NCBI GenBank assembly: GCA_029247205.1
Contig: JAQWLT010000009.1
Coordinates: forward strand, 1-64,000
Length of the DNA stretch: 64,000 nucleotides
DNA from: Phycisphaerales bacterium
Lineage (GTDB): Bacteria > Planctomycetota > Phycisphaerae > Phycisphaerales > SM1A02
Reading direction: 5' to 3'
The position numbers and the translations under genes are program-made. The notes under the pieces were generated by a model. The model saw only the letters and a program-made list of their open reading frames with translations, had not been told where the DNA came from and did no database searches. Shown here in pieces: positions 27,534-35,488 of the stretch. Positions within the stretch are counted from its first letter, which is position 1; each line of letters opens with the position of its first letter.

Positions 27534-28808
27534 ATGACTGAACGAACACCTTGGACTCGACGACACTTTCTTCAGCGAGGCACAGCCTTTGCCAGCCTGG
27601 CGACAACCGCCCCGCTCTTCATCCAGCAAGCGAGCCGAGCGATGTCGCTTCCCACCCACTCGCTGCTCACCTCACTCGCCGGTGTACCTCAGGACCATGT
27701 GCTTGTTGTGGTTCAACTTGGCGGCGGAAATGACGGACTCAATACCGTCGTACCCTACGGCTCAGCCGAGTACTACAAGAAGCGACCACGCATTGCGATC
27801 GCCGCCCCAGGAGGGGGCAATGATGCTGCGCTGACCATTCCAGGCGCCGACGGGCTCGGCCTGCACCCTGCATTCTCTGGCATGCGGGAACTGATGGATG
27901 ACGGAGTTGGGTGCATCGTGCAAGGCATTGGGTATCCCAATCCAAATCGTTCGCACTTTTCATCGATGGATATCTGGCACACCGCCGACACGAATGGCCG
28001 AGACAATGGATGGATTGGCCGTTACTTCGACAATTCCTGCGGCGGCACACCGATTCCCACCGCGGGCATTTCACTGGGCAATGCAGCCCCCTTGGCAATG
28101 CAAGGCGATCAGTCAATGCCGGTGAGCTTTGAGACGCCAGACCTGTACCGTTGGATGGGTGAAGATCTCGGCGATGACATCGGACGCACCTATCGCACGA
28201 TGCCACTTCGCTCTGCTGCGGGAGAGGATGACAACCTCGCCTTTCTCAAACGCACAACCATGGATGCGCAGTTGTCATCTGACCAAGTTCGCAAGGCCGC
28301 AGCGATGTCTCCGCTCGTGCAGTGGCCCGGCGGCGATCTGGCCACACAACTTCGCATGGTGGCGGCGATGATTCGCTCGAATATGCCGACGCGGGTGTAC
28401 TACGTGACGCTTGGCGGATTCGACACGCATGCCAATCAGCAAGGATCGCACCAACGATTGCTTCGGCAAGTTGGCGATTCTCTGCTTGCATTCAACAAGG
28501 AACTGAAGGCCCAAGACAACGATGGCCGCGTACTCACCATGGTGTTCTCAGAGTTTGGTCGCCGCGTGGGCGAGAATGGCTCGGGCGGAACCGACCATGG
28601 AACAGCCGCGCCGATGTATCTCGTTGGCCCCATGGTGAAGCCAGGCGTACTTGGAACACACCCGAGCTTGTCTCGCCTGGACAATGGCGACTTGCAGCAC
28701 ACCGCTGACTTCCGGCAGGTTTATGCAGCTGTTCTCAAGAACTGGATGGGCGCTGACCCCGATGTCATTCTTCGCAAACACTGGAACCCGGCGCCAGTGC
28801 TCCGGTAG
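27534..28808 (+). CDS. DUF1501 protein with Tat signal
   Basis: 424 residues, alkaline-phosphatase/sulfatase-like superfamily. The N-terminus WTRRHFLQRGTAFASLATTA is a twin-arginine signal peptide, so it is exported folded through Tat; a tatA gene is present near 60.2 kb. Conserved features: VVVQLGGGNDGLNTVVPYG (metal-binding Asp), GVGCIVQGIGYPNPNRSHFSSMDIWHTA, YVTLGGFDTHANQ and SEFGRRVGENGSGGTDHGTAAPMYLVG. It pairs with the DUF1800 gene 35 bp upstream. The pair is abundant in planctomycetes; a role on extracellular polymers has been guessed, but no reaction is known. Confidence 0.92.
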   Translation: MTERTPWTRRHFLQRGTAFASLATTAPLFIQQASRAMSLPTHSLLTSLAGVPQDHVLVVVQLGGGNDGLNTVVPYGSAEYYKKRPRIAIAAPGGGNDAALTIPGADGLGLHPAFSGMRELMDDGVGCIVQGIGYPNPNRSHFSSMDIWHTADTNGRDNGWIGRYFDNSCGGTPIPTAGISLGNAAPLAMQGDQSMPVSFETPDLYRWMGEDLGDDIGRTYRTMPLRSAAGEDDNLAFLKRTTMDAQLSSDQVRKAAAMSPLVQWPGGDLATQLRMVAAMIRSNMPTRVYYVTLGGFDTHANQQGSHQRLLRQVGDSLLAFNKELKAQDNDGRVLTMVFSEFGRRVGENGSGGTDHGTAAPMYLVGPMVKPGVLGTHPSLSRLDNGDLQHTADFRQVYAAVLKNWMGADPDVILRKHWNPAPVLR

Positions 28809-28828
28809 CCTGATGTATTGTGCACATC

Positions 28829-29143
28829 ATGAATAGACTCATTCACTTCGCTCTGGCCATCATCATCGCGTTGCTCTCTCTAGGCTGCGAAGGAAAACCA
28901 CCACCTCGCGAACAAGCCAAGATAGGTGATCGCGTCGTATTGCCGGTCTCAGGTATGACGTGCAGCGGATGTGAAAGTGCAGTCAATCAGGGCGTGATGA
29001 CATGCCCAATGGTCAACGCTACTGAAGCATCCGCAACCGATGAAGAAGTTGTGTTGTGGGTCAAGCCTGGCAGCGATCTTGGCGCCGTCAAAGCGAAGAT
29101 CAACTCGCTTGGCTTTGTCGTAGAGCCTGACGCGACGAATTGA
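28829..29143 (+). CDS. Exported heavy-metal-associated (HMA) domain protein
   Basis: 104 residues. A hydrophobic N-terminus (FALAIIIALLSLGC) ends in a lipobox-like LSLGC, so it is probably a lipoprotein. The mature domain has the metal motif SGMTCSGCESAVNQGVM, then CPMVNATEASATDEEVVLWV and INSLGFVVEP: a complete HMA beta-alpha-beta fold with an extra Cys (TCPM) where most copies have no Cys. MerP and periplasmic copper chaperones share this plan. It follows the DUF1501 gene by about 20 bp and lies 3 kb downstream of copA on the same strand, so it may carry copper or another soft metal outside the cytoplasm. An in-frame GTG at 28820 is an alternative start. Confidence 0.82.
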   Translation: MNRLIHFALAIIIALLSLGCEGKPPPREQAKIGDRVVLPVSGMTCSGCESAVNQGVMTCPMVNATEASATDEEVVLWVKPGSDLGAVKAKINSLGFVVEPDATN

Positions 29144-29247
29144 TGCCCGATTCCACGCATTTGTCATCGCATCCTTGCAACCGTGACGTAGGTTGAGCGT
29201 ACCTGAGTGGGCGGAAGTGGGACCAGACAAGCAGAGGAAGACGAGAG

Positions 29248-31821
29248 ATGTTGACAGGTCTATTGCTCGGACTGGTTCTGCCCGCCGCCATGCCGACGGC
29301 AACGCTCGACGGCGATCTACTGCAACTGCGTGAAGTACGAGCCGCCTCGCCAGACGTGCGGTTCGTATCGGTCCGGCAAGGTCGCGAAGTCACGGTCAAT
29401 GCACCAAGCCTGCACATCAGCCGAGGAGCAGTACACGATGGGACCGTACTGCTCTTCACCAATGCAGACGGCCTCAGCCAGGGCATCAAACTCGGCAATA
29501 CTGGCACCATGCGTTTCGTGCATGGCCAGCAAGACGAGGGCCAACTGCAATTGACGACGCTTGAGCGAGCGGCCGCAACCATGCCCACCGATGCTCCAGA
29601 ATTCTGCGGTGTCTCTGCCCCAACCAGCCCAAGTCGACCGCCCCAAGGCTCGCGTCAATTACAAACGGCTGCGGGCGTCCGCATTGCCACACTCGCGATC
29701 GACGCCGACCAGTCCTACATCGAGCTCTTTGGCGGTGATGAAGAAGCCGCCATCGCTGGCATCACTGCGCAGATTGCTGGCGTATCCGCCATCTATGAAC
29801 GAGACCTTGGCATTCGTCTGGAACTGTCCTTCGTACGACTCTGGCCTGACGGCGGCGAGCCCTTTGAGGCAACCAACCTCAGCGGCTTTCGTGACTACTG
29901 GCAAGACGAGCAAGATCCCACCCCCTACAACCTCATTCATCTCTTTAGTGGACGTCGTGACACCTCATACGGCGGGGTGGCCTATCTCGCGACTGCTTGC
30001 AACCAAGCCGCCTACGGCATCAGTGCCTTTCTCACTGGCAGCATCCCAACAGACCCGGCTCTACCCGACCTCGACGCCTGGGACATCACAGTGGTTGCCC
30101 ACGAAATGGGTCACAACCTCGGCACCTATCACACGCATGACGGTTATGAGCCGGTGATCGACGACTGCGGCAATGGCGTGCCTGCACCCCGTAGCACGAT
30201 CATGAGTTACTGCCATGTCCATCAGGGCGGCGTACTGAACCTCGACCAACGCGTGCATGCACGCGTACAAGATGTCATCCTTGAACTCAATCCAGAGGGG
30301 GACTGCCTTCCCTTTGATTGCAATGAAAATGGTGACGCCGACGCAGACGATATCGCATTGGGAACAAGTGACGATGTCAACACCGATGGCATTCCGGATG
30401 AGTGCCAAGACTGCAACGGCAATGGCACGCTCGACCCGCAAGACATTGCCGATACCACGTCGCAAGATGCCGATTCAAATGGCGTCCCTGATGAGTGTCA
30501 ACCAGACTGCAACGGCAATGGTCTTCCAGACGCATGGGATGTCGCCGAATTGCTCTCAGACGATGTCAATGGCAATCGAGTCCCAGACTCGTGCGAGCCC
30601 GACTGCGACGCCAATGGAGTCATTGACTTTACTGACATCCAACTCGATCACTCACTCGACGAGAATCGTGATGGCATCCGCGACGACTGTCTAACGTGCT
30701 GGTCCAGCAGCCTACCCGAGTGGTTCCTCTATGGCGGCACGAATAACATTCTCGCAATTGCTCAAGATGGTTCGCTTCGGGAGTATCTCGGCAGCAGTGG
30801 CGTACTCATCGACACAGTCGATGCGTCGAGCATGGGCGCTGTACCACTGTCACTCTGCCCGCTCACTATCGGGACATTAACCCACCCGTATAGCTCCCGC
30901 GGCACCATGTTGGTCGGCTTTGATGACGGCACCGTGCGAGGCTGGGAAGCCGGACTCGTTGACCCTCCCATCGACTTCAACCTCGACGGAATGCAGGAGG
31001 TCCGAGCAATGGTGGTGACACCAAACGGGTACCTGCTGATGGCGGATACGGTCGCTAACACAATCATGGCTTACCGACTAAGCAGCAACACTCTTCCAGA
31101 ATTGTTGATCGGCTCTGGACCGGGCGGCGTGAACAATCCAATGGACATGCTGGTGCTCGGCGACAAGTTGCTGGTGGTTTCTCACGCTCAGCAAGTACGA
31201 CGCTTCAACGTCCACACTGGTGCCTTCCTCGATGTACTCATTGAAGACCCGGGTATCAATGGCGCCACCGCCATTGCGTTGCTGCCCGATGGCGACCTTG
31301 GCATCACCTCGCCACTGAGAAATGTTGTGCAGCGGTACGACGCCGACACCGGGTTCCCCCATGGGAGCTTCACCGATGAATACTCGTTGAACGAACCAAC
31401 CGACATCATCTCGCTCGGCACGCAGCACATGCTGATACCGAAAGCTGGATCGTCCTACGCCAGACTGGTCGAGTATGACCAAACTGGCCGATACATCAGA
31501 TCACTTGTCCGCGGCGACTTTGGATTGACCAGCCCCACTGCCCTGGCCATTCGTGGCGCGAACTCGCGTGACTGCAATGGAAACGAAATCCCTGACCTAT
31601 GCGAGATCGATAATGGCGGTGACGCCAACGGCGACGGAGTTCTCGACGACTGCGAGTGCACGAGCGACATCACGCTGGACGGTCTGGTCGGCGTAAACGA
31701 TCTGCTCGCCATCATTGACACCTGGGACAACATGGGTGGCCCGGAGGATATTGACGGCTCGGGCACGGTTGATAGTGGTGATCTCTTGATGATTCTGGAC
31801 AGCTGGGGTTGGTGCGAGTGA
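29248..31821 (+). CDS. Secreted metzincin-type metallopeptidase with dockerin-like C-terminus
   Basis: 857 residues, signal peptide (LLLGLVLPAAM). Catalytic zinc motif HEMGHNLGTYH at 285-295 and a Met-turn STIMSYC about 35 residues later define a reprolysin/M12B-like metzincin. Then come four Cys-containing calcium repeats (DCNENGDADADDI, DCNGNGTLDPQDI, DCNGNGLPDAWDV, DCDANGVIDFTDI; thrombospondin-type-3-like), an NHL-like beta-propeller of about 270 residues, another DCNGNEIPDLCE repeat and a terminal dockerin-like pair (DITLDGLVGVNDLLAIIDTW, DIDGSGTVDSGDLLMILDSWGWC). Strong Shine-Dalgarno. Likely degrades extracellular or prey proteins while held at the surface through its C-terminus. Confidence 0.87.
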   Translation: MLTGLLLGLVLPAAMPTATLDGDLLQLREVRAASPDVRFVSVRQGREVTVNAPSLHISRGAVHDGTVLLFTNADGLSQGIKLGNTGTMRFVHGQQDEGQLQLTTLERAAATMPTDAPEFCGVSAPTSPSRPPQGSRQLQTAAGVRIATLAIDADQSYIELFGGDEEAAIAGITAQIAGVSAIYERDLGIRLELSFVRLWPDGGEPFEATNLSGFRDYWQDEQDPTPYNLIHLFSGRRDTSYGGVAYLATACNQAAYGISAFLTGSIPTDPALPDLDAWDITVVAHEMGHNLGTYHTHDGYEPVIDDCGNGVPAPRSTIMSYCHVHQGGVLNLDQRVHARVQDVILELNPEGDCLPFDCNENGDADADDIALGTSDDVNTDGIPDECQDCNGNGTLDPQDIADTTSQDADSNGVPDECQPDCNGNGLPDAWDVAELLSDDVNGNRVPDSCEPDCDANGVIDFTDIQLDHSLDENRDGIRDDCLTCWSSSLPEWFLYGGTNNILAIAQDGSLREYLGSSGVLIDTVDASSMGAVPLSLCPLTIGTLTHPYSSRGTMLVGFDDGTVRGWEAGLVDPPIDFNLDGMQEVRAMVVTPNGYLLMADTVANTIMAYRLSSNTLPELLIGSGPGGVNNPMDMLVLGDKLLVVSHAQQVRRFNVHTGAFLDVLIEDPGINGATAIALLPDGDLGITSPLRNVVQRYDADTGFPHGSFTDEYSLNEPTDIISLGTQHMLIPKAGSSYARLVEYDQTGRYIRSLVRGDFGLTSPTALAIRGANSRDCNGNEIPDLCEIDNGGDANGDGVLDDCECTSDITLDGLVGVNDLLAIIDTWDNMGGPEDIDGSGTVDSGDLLMILDSWGWCE

Positions 31822-31919
31822 CGCAGCCACAACACGTTCAACTTCGGCCAGCGACGTAACGCAGGCAACACACTTACCTCTCTCGCCGATTTGGCCAATC
31901 GCTCACTACCCGACTGGCC

Positions 31920-31925
31920 TATCCT
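31920..31925 (+). promoter_or_regulatory. -10-like TATCCT, leaderless start of the NHL operon
   Basis: TATCCT ends 6 nt before the ATG at 31932; no Shine-Dalgarno precedes this gene. Confidence 0.5.
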
Positions 31926-31931
31926 GCATCA

Positions 31932-33740
31932 ATGCCGATCACACCACTACTGATTGCGATACCACTTCTGTTGCCGGCCGAACTCGGTCGGTGGATAGAG
32001 ACGCACGACAATCTTGGTGGCGTACGCGGCGTTGCGGCGATGCCGACCAGTGGTGTTGCCATCTTGGACGGCGATCGCGAAGCCGTCCTGCTCCAGTCCC
32101 AGAACAATACTACGAGACTGGATCTCAGCCAATTCCTACACCAGCCACAAGGCTTATCTGTCGCAGCAGACGGCCAACTGTACGTTGCTGACACCGGGCA
32201 TCATTCAATCATGTTCTTCGACCAAGACGGCCGCATGCTCGGCGGATTTGGGGGCCGGGGCGAAGATGAATACCGACTGCTTGAACCACACGACGTGTGC
32301 GTCGGTCCAACATTTGTAGCCGTTGCGGATACGGGCAATAACCGCATTCAGATCTATCAGCCGGGCGGCGCGTATATACAGTCCATCGAAGGCCCTCCTG
32401 GTGATCCCATGCGGCGACCCGAAGGAATTACGATCGACTCCCAGAATCGAATCTGGGTCGCTGATACCCAGAACCACTGCATACGGTGTTTCACTTCCAC
32501 CGGGACCCCGGTGCATCGCATCGGCTCATGGGGCACCTTCCCTGGGCAATTCATGGAACCGAGCGGTATCGATGCTGCCGAAGACTATGTCATCGTCACT
32601 GATCGACTGAACCATCGAGTACAGGTGTTGGACATATCCACTGGCGTGGTAAATGAGTCGTGGGGCATGCACTCGTTTCTTCCTCGCCAAGGCGAAGGAC
32701 GCGTGCACTACCCCGCCGACGTCGCCGTCTTGGCCCACGGCGACATCGTTGTTGCAGAACCATTCGAAGAGCGGATGCAACGGTTTGGTGTAACTGGAAT
32801 CGAGATTGACAAGCCAACACCAAGCCCGCCGAGCGTGCAATCGCACTTTGGACCGGTCGCCGCCACCGATGGGCGGTTCTTCTGTACGTGGGAACCTGAA
32901 CTTCGGGCCATTCACCTCTTCGATCTTGATCGCCGCACACCGCTTCGGCTCAGCACATTCGGTACACCCGGCACCGCCCCAGGCCAACTGGGAGATCTCT
33001 CGGCATTGGCCATCGATGCAGATAGCAAACAACTGTGGGCCGTCGACGCAACCAATGCAAGAGTGCATCAATGGACGTTCAATCCACCACCACCAGACAA
33101 GCCACGCTTCGACCCTTCGATGGCAACACTGACCCGCTCTATCCCGCTGCCGCAAGCAGGGCCAGGCGATCTGATTCCATCTGGCGATCGTTTGCTCTTT
33201 CTCGATCGAAACCAGGCAGTTGCCTGGGACCTCAATGACGACGGTCTGCATACGCAGGTCGACCTCAACCTAGGCCGCGATCCAATCACTGGTATTGCAG
33301 TCGTTGATCAGACGACAGGCGAACAGCGATTTGCCACATTGGATGCACTCAACAAAATCATTCAACTCCATGGCACATGGCCACACCAAGGCGAGAATGG
33401 GAATTCAATTTCATTACACGAATTGCACGACCCCGTCGACATCGCTCGACTCTCAGACAATTCCATCGTGGTCGTAGATCGTGCGGGCCATCGCGTGCAT
33501 CGCTTCGCGGCTGATGGCACTGCACTCGCCGCATGGGGCACACGAGGCGTGAAACACGGACAACTGTGGAGACCCGCGGCAGTCGTCGTCGATCATCAGG
33601 ACCGGGTGATCGTGCTGGATCACGGCAATCACCGAGCTCAAATGTTCAAGCCAGATGGAACGTGGATCATGACCTTTGGCGCCGGCCGCGCCTGGACGAC
33701 AATTCCAGCGGCCCAGACAAGTGAAACGGAGTCCAATTGA
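31932..33740 (+). CDS. NHL-repeat beta-propeller protein
   Basis: 602 residues. After a short hydrophobic N-terminus (LLIAIPLLLPAELG, a marginal signal peptide) the chain is built from NHL repeats: LSVAADGQLYVADTGHHSIMFFDQDG, VAVADTGNNRIQIYQPGG, GITIDSQNRIWVADTQNHCIRCF, IVTDRLNHRVQVLD, SIVVVDRAGHRVHRFAADG and VIVLDHGNHRAQMFKPDG. Ten or more repeats would make one or two six-bladed propellers, typically binding platforms. Its TGA overlaps the ATG of the YtkA-like gene by one base, which in turn overlaps the peroxidase gene, so the three are probably made together. Confidence 0.87.
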   Translation: MPITPLLIAIPLLLPAELGRWIETHDNLGGVRGVAAMPTSGVAILDGDREAVLLQSQNNTTRLDLSQFLHQPQGLSVAADGQLYVADTGHHSIMFFDQDGRMLGGFGGRGEDEYRLLEPHDVCVGPTFVAVADTGNNRIQIYQPGGAYIQSIEGPPGDPMRRPEGITIDSQNRIWVADTQNHCIRCFTSTGTPVHRIGSWGTFPGQFMEPSGIDAAEDYVIVTDRLNHRVQVLDISTGVVNESWGMHSFLPRQGEGRVHYPADVAVLAHGDIVVAEPFEERMQRFGVTGIEIDKPTPSPPSVQSHFGPVAATDGRFFCTWEPELRAIHLFDLDRRTPLRLSTFGTPGTAPGQLGDLSALAIDADSKQLWAVDATNARVHQWTFNPPPPDKPRFDPSMATLTRSIPLPQAGPGDLIPSGDRLLFLDRNQAVAWDLNDDGLHTQVDLNLGRDPITGIAVVDQTTGEQRFATLDALNKIIQLHGTWPHQGENGNSISLHELHDPVDIARLSDNSIVVVDRAGHRVHRFAADGTALAAWGTRGVKHGQLWRPAAVVVDHQDRVIVLDHGNHRAQMFKPDGTWIMTFGAGRAWTTIPAAQTSETESN

Positions 33741-34156
33741 TGCAACCATTCGCGATTATTGCCCCCATGCTCACTGCAGTTCTGCTCTCGGCTAGCTGTG
33801 CATCACACTCATCAGGCGGATTGAAACAGACCGCCACAACCGAAGATGGCCGCTACCGGGTGACGTGGCAGAAAACGCCACCAAGTGCAATCGAAGCCAA
33901 TCAGTACTTCGAGTTACTTGTCGAGGTTGAAGATCTCAAGACCGCCGAAGATCCACAGGACTTTCGTTTTGATGCCACGATGCCAGCACACCGACATGGC
34001 ATGAACACGATCGTGAACGCAGTCCGATCCGAAGACAACCATTGGGTTATTCAGGACCTCAACTTACACATGCCCGGCGAGTGGGTCATGACCTTTGACG
34101 TGTTCGATGCCAACGGCGTACTACATCGAGCATCGGAAGTCGTGATTCTGAAATGA
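33740..34156 (+). CDS. YtkA-like lipoprotein
   Basis: 138 residues. Signal peptide with a lipobox-like LSASC. The mature domain (YRVTWQKTPPSAIEANQYFELLVEV, FRFDATMPAHRHGMNTIVNAV, LNLHMPGEWVMTFDVFDANG) has the Ig-like pattern of YtkA/FixH-type domains, including the MPAHRHGMN stretch in which His and Met are placed as in copper-binding CopC/PCu(A)C-like proteins. That segment may bind a metal; I infer this from residue types only. Located between an NHL protein and a diheme peroxidase with 1-bp and 4-bp overlaps, so a shared role in periplasmic redox or metal handling is likely. GGAG lies 8 nt before the ATG. Confidence 0.75.
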   Translation: MQPFAIIAPMLTAVLLSASCASHSSGGLKQTATTEDGRYRVTWQKTPPSAIEANQYFELLVEVEDLKTAEDPQDFRFDATMPAHRHGMNTIVNAVRSEDNHWVIQDLNLHMPGEWVMTFDVFDANGVLHRASEVVILK

Positions 34157-35409
34157 CAAGTTCTCGCCTTGCCATTGCTGCATGCGGGTTATTGTTTCTG
34201 CCCGCAGCCGCAGATGAGTTACCAGAATCTTCGCGGCGAACCGCGATCGCGGCCAACTCGCTCACTCCGCCGCCACCAAATCCAACCAATCGGGTTGCCG
34301 ATGAACCAGCCGCTCGGCAGTTGGGCCAAGCGCTCTTCTTCGATCCCAATCTCTCCAGCAATGGCCAGATCTCATGTGCGACATGCCACGACCCATCGAA
34401 GGCCTTTACTGATGAGCGAACCATCGCGAAGGGATTGAAAGCGGGAGTAGTCAACACGCCCACGCTTCTTGGGGCTGCGCATCAGCGGTGGCTCTTTCAT
34501 GACGGGCGAGCGGACACATTGTGGTCTCAGGCACTTACGCCATTGGAAAGTGATCTCGAGATGGGCAGCACACGCACCGATGTCGCCCGCTATATCGCAA
34601 GCAATGCATCACTCAATCGTGCCTACGTTGCAATCTTCGGCCCACTCCCCGACATGGGAGATGAGAAACGATTTCCCGCTGGCGCCAAACCAGATACGCC
34701 CCAGTGGGAAACAATGACATCAAAAGATCAACACGATGTGACCGAGGTCTTTGTCAATATAGGTAAGGCGATCGAAGCGTACGAGCGACAACTCGTGCCC
34801 GGCGAATCGGCCTTTGATAAGTGGGCGAGTTCGCTCGCAGCGGGCGAGCGGGACGACACACTGATGTCAGATGCAGCCCTACGCGGCTTCACGCTCTTTA
34901 CCAATGATGCCGGTTGCACGCAGTGCCACTTTGGACCAATGATCTCCGACTTAGAGTTTCATGATCTATCGCTGCCATCATCAACTCAAACCGAGACACC
35001 ACTGCCGGGCCGAGGGAGTGGGTATCCGACACTCCGAAACAGTGAATTTCGAGCCGACGGACCGTGGAGTGATGCCCCGAAGAGTACGCTGGCCAGAAGA
35101 GCAGCATCGGCGCGGATCGGCACTGAACACTGGGGCGCTGTCCGTACGCCGTCCCTCCGAAATGTTGCAGCCACCGCCCCATACATGCACTCGGGCCAAT
35201 TTGAGACACTCTCGGATGTACTGGCCTTCTACAACACGCTCGAAGGCCAAGTCCGACGGCACCACCACGCTGAAGCAGTCCTGGTGCCCTTAAATCTGAC
35301 CGATCAGCAGCTTTCTGACCTCGAAGCCTTCTTAAGAACGCTCACGGGCACTTTACCGCCAAAAACTCTTTCTATTCCTCCGGTTGGTTACAGCATCCCT
35401 CTACGCTGA
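34153..35409 (+). CDS. Diheme cytochrome c peroxidase / MauG-family protein
   Basis: 418 residues with signal peptide. Two haem-c motifs: CATCH (75-79) and CTQCH (255-259). Family blocks around them are intact: ARQLGQALFFDPNLSSNGQISCATCHDP, NTPTLLGAAHQRWLFHDGRADTLWSQALTPLES, IGKAIEAYERQLV, WGAVRTPSLRNVAATAPYMHSGQFETLSDVLAFYNT. This is the BCCP/MauG superfamily, reducing H2O2 or carrying out long-range protein oxidation in the periplasm. The ATG overlaps the preceding stop (ATGA), so it is translationally coupled to the YtkA-like gene. C-type cytochrome maturation genes are not in the window. Confidence 0.93.
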   Translation: MTSSRLAIAACGLLFLPAAADELPESSRRTAIAANSLTPPPPNPTNRVADEPAARQLGQALFFDPNLSSNGQISCATCHDPSKAFTDERTIAKGLKAGVVNTPTLLGAAHQRWLFHDGRADTLWSQALTPLESDLEMGSTRTDVARYIASNASLNRAYVAIFGPLPDMGDEKRFPAGAKPDTPQWETMTSKDQHDVTEVFVNIGKAIEAYERQLVPGESAFDKWASSLAAGERDDTLMSDAALRGFTLFTNDAGCTQCHFGPMISDLEFHDLSLPSSTQTETPLPGRGSGYPTLRNSEFRADGPWSDAPKSTLARRAASARIGTEHWGAVRTPSLRNVAATAPYMHSGQFETLSDVLAFYNTLEGQVRRHHHAEAVLVPLNLTDQQLSDLEAFLRTLTGTLPPKTLSIPPVGYSIPLR

Positions 35410-35488
35410 TCCTGCGAATAGTCGCTCGACGAAGGCTCAATATCGTGTAATCTGAAGCCGGTTGAGGGGATTGAAGAGGAGTGATCGA

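Noticed and set aside
30310-30690. Series of similar DNA segments (repeated GACTGCAACGGCAATGG-like units).
   Set aside because: These are the calcium-binding protein repeats of the metallopeptidase; the similarity is at the protein level and not a DNA repeat or CRISPR.
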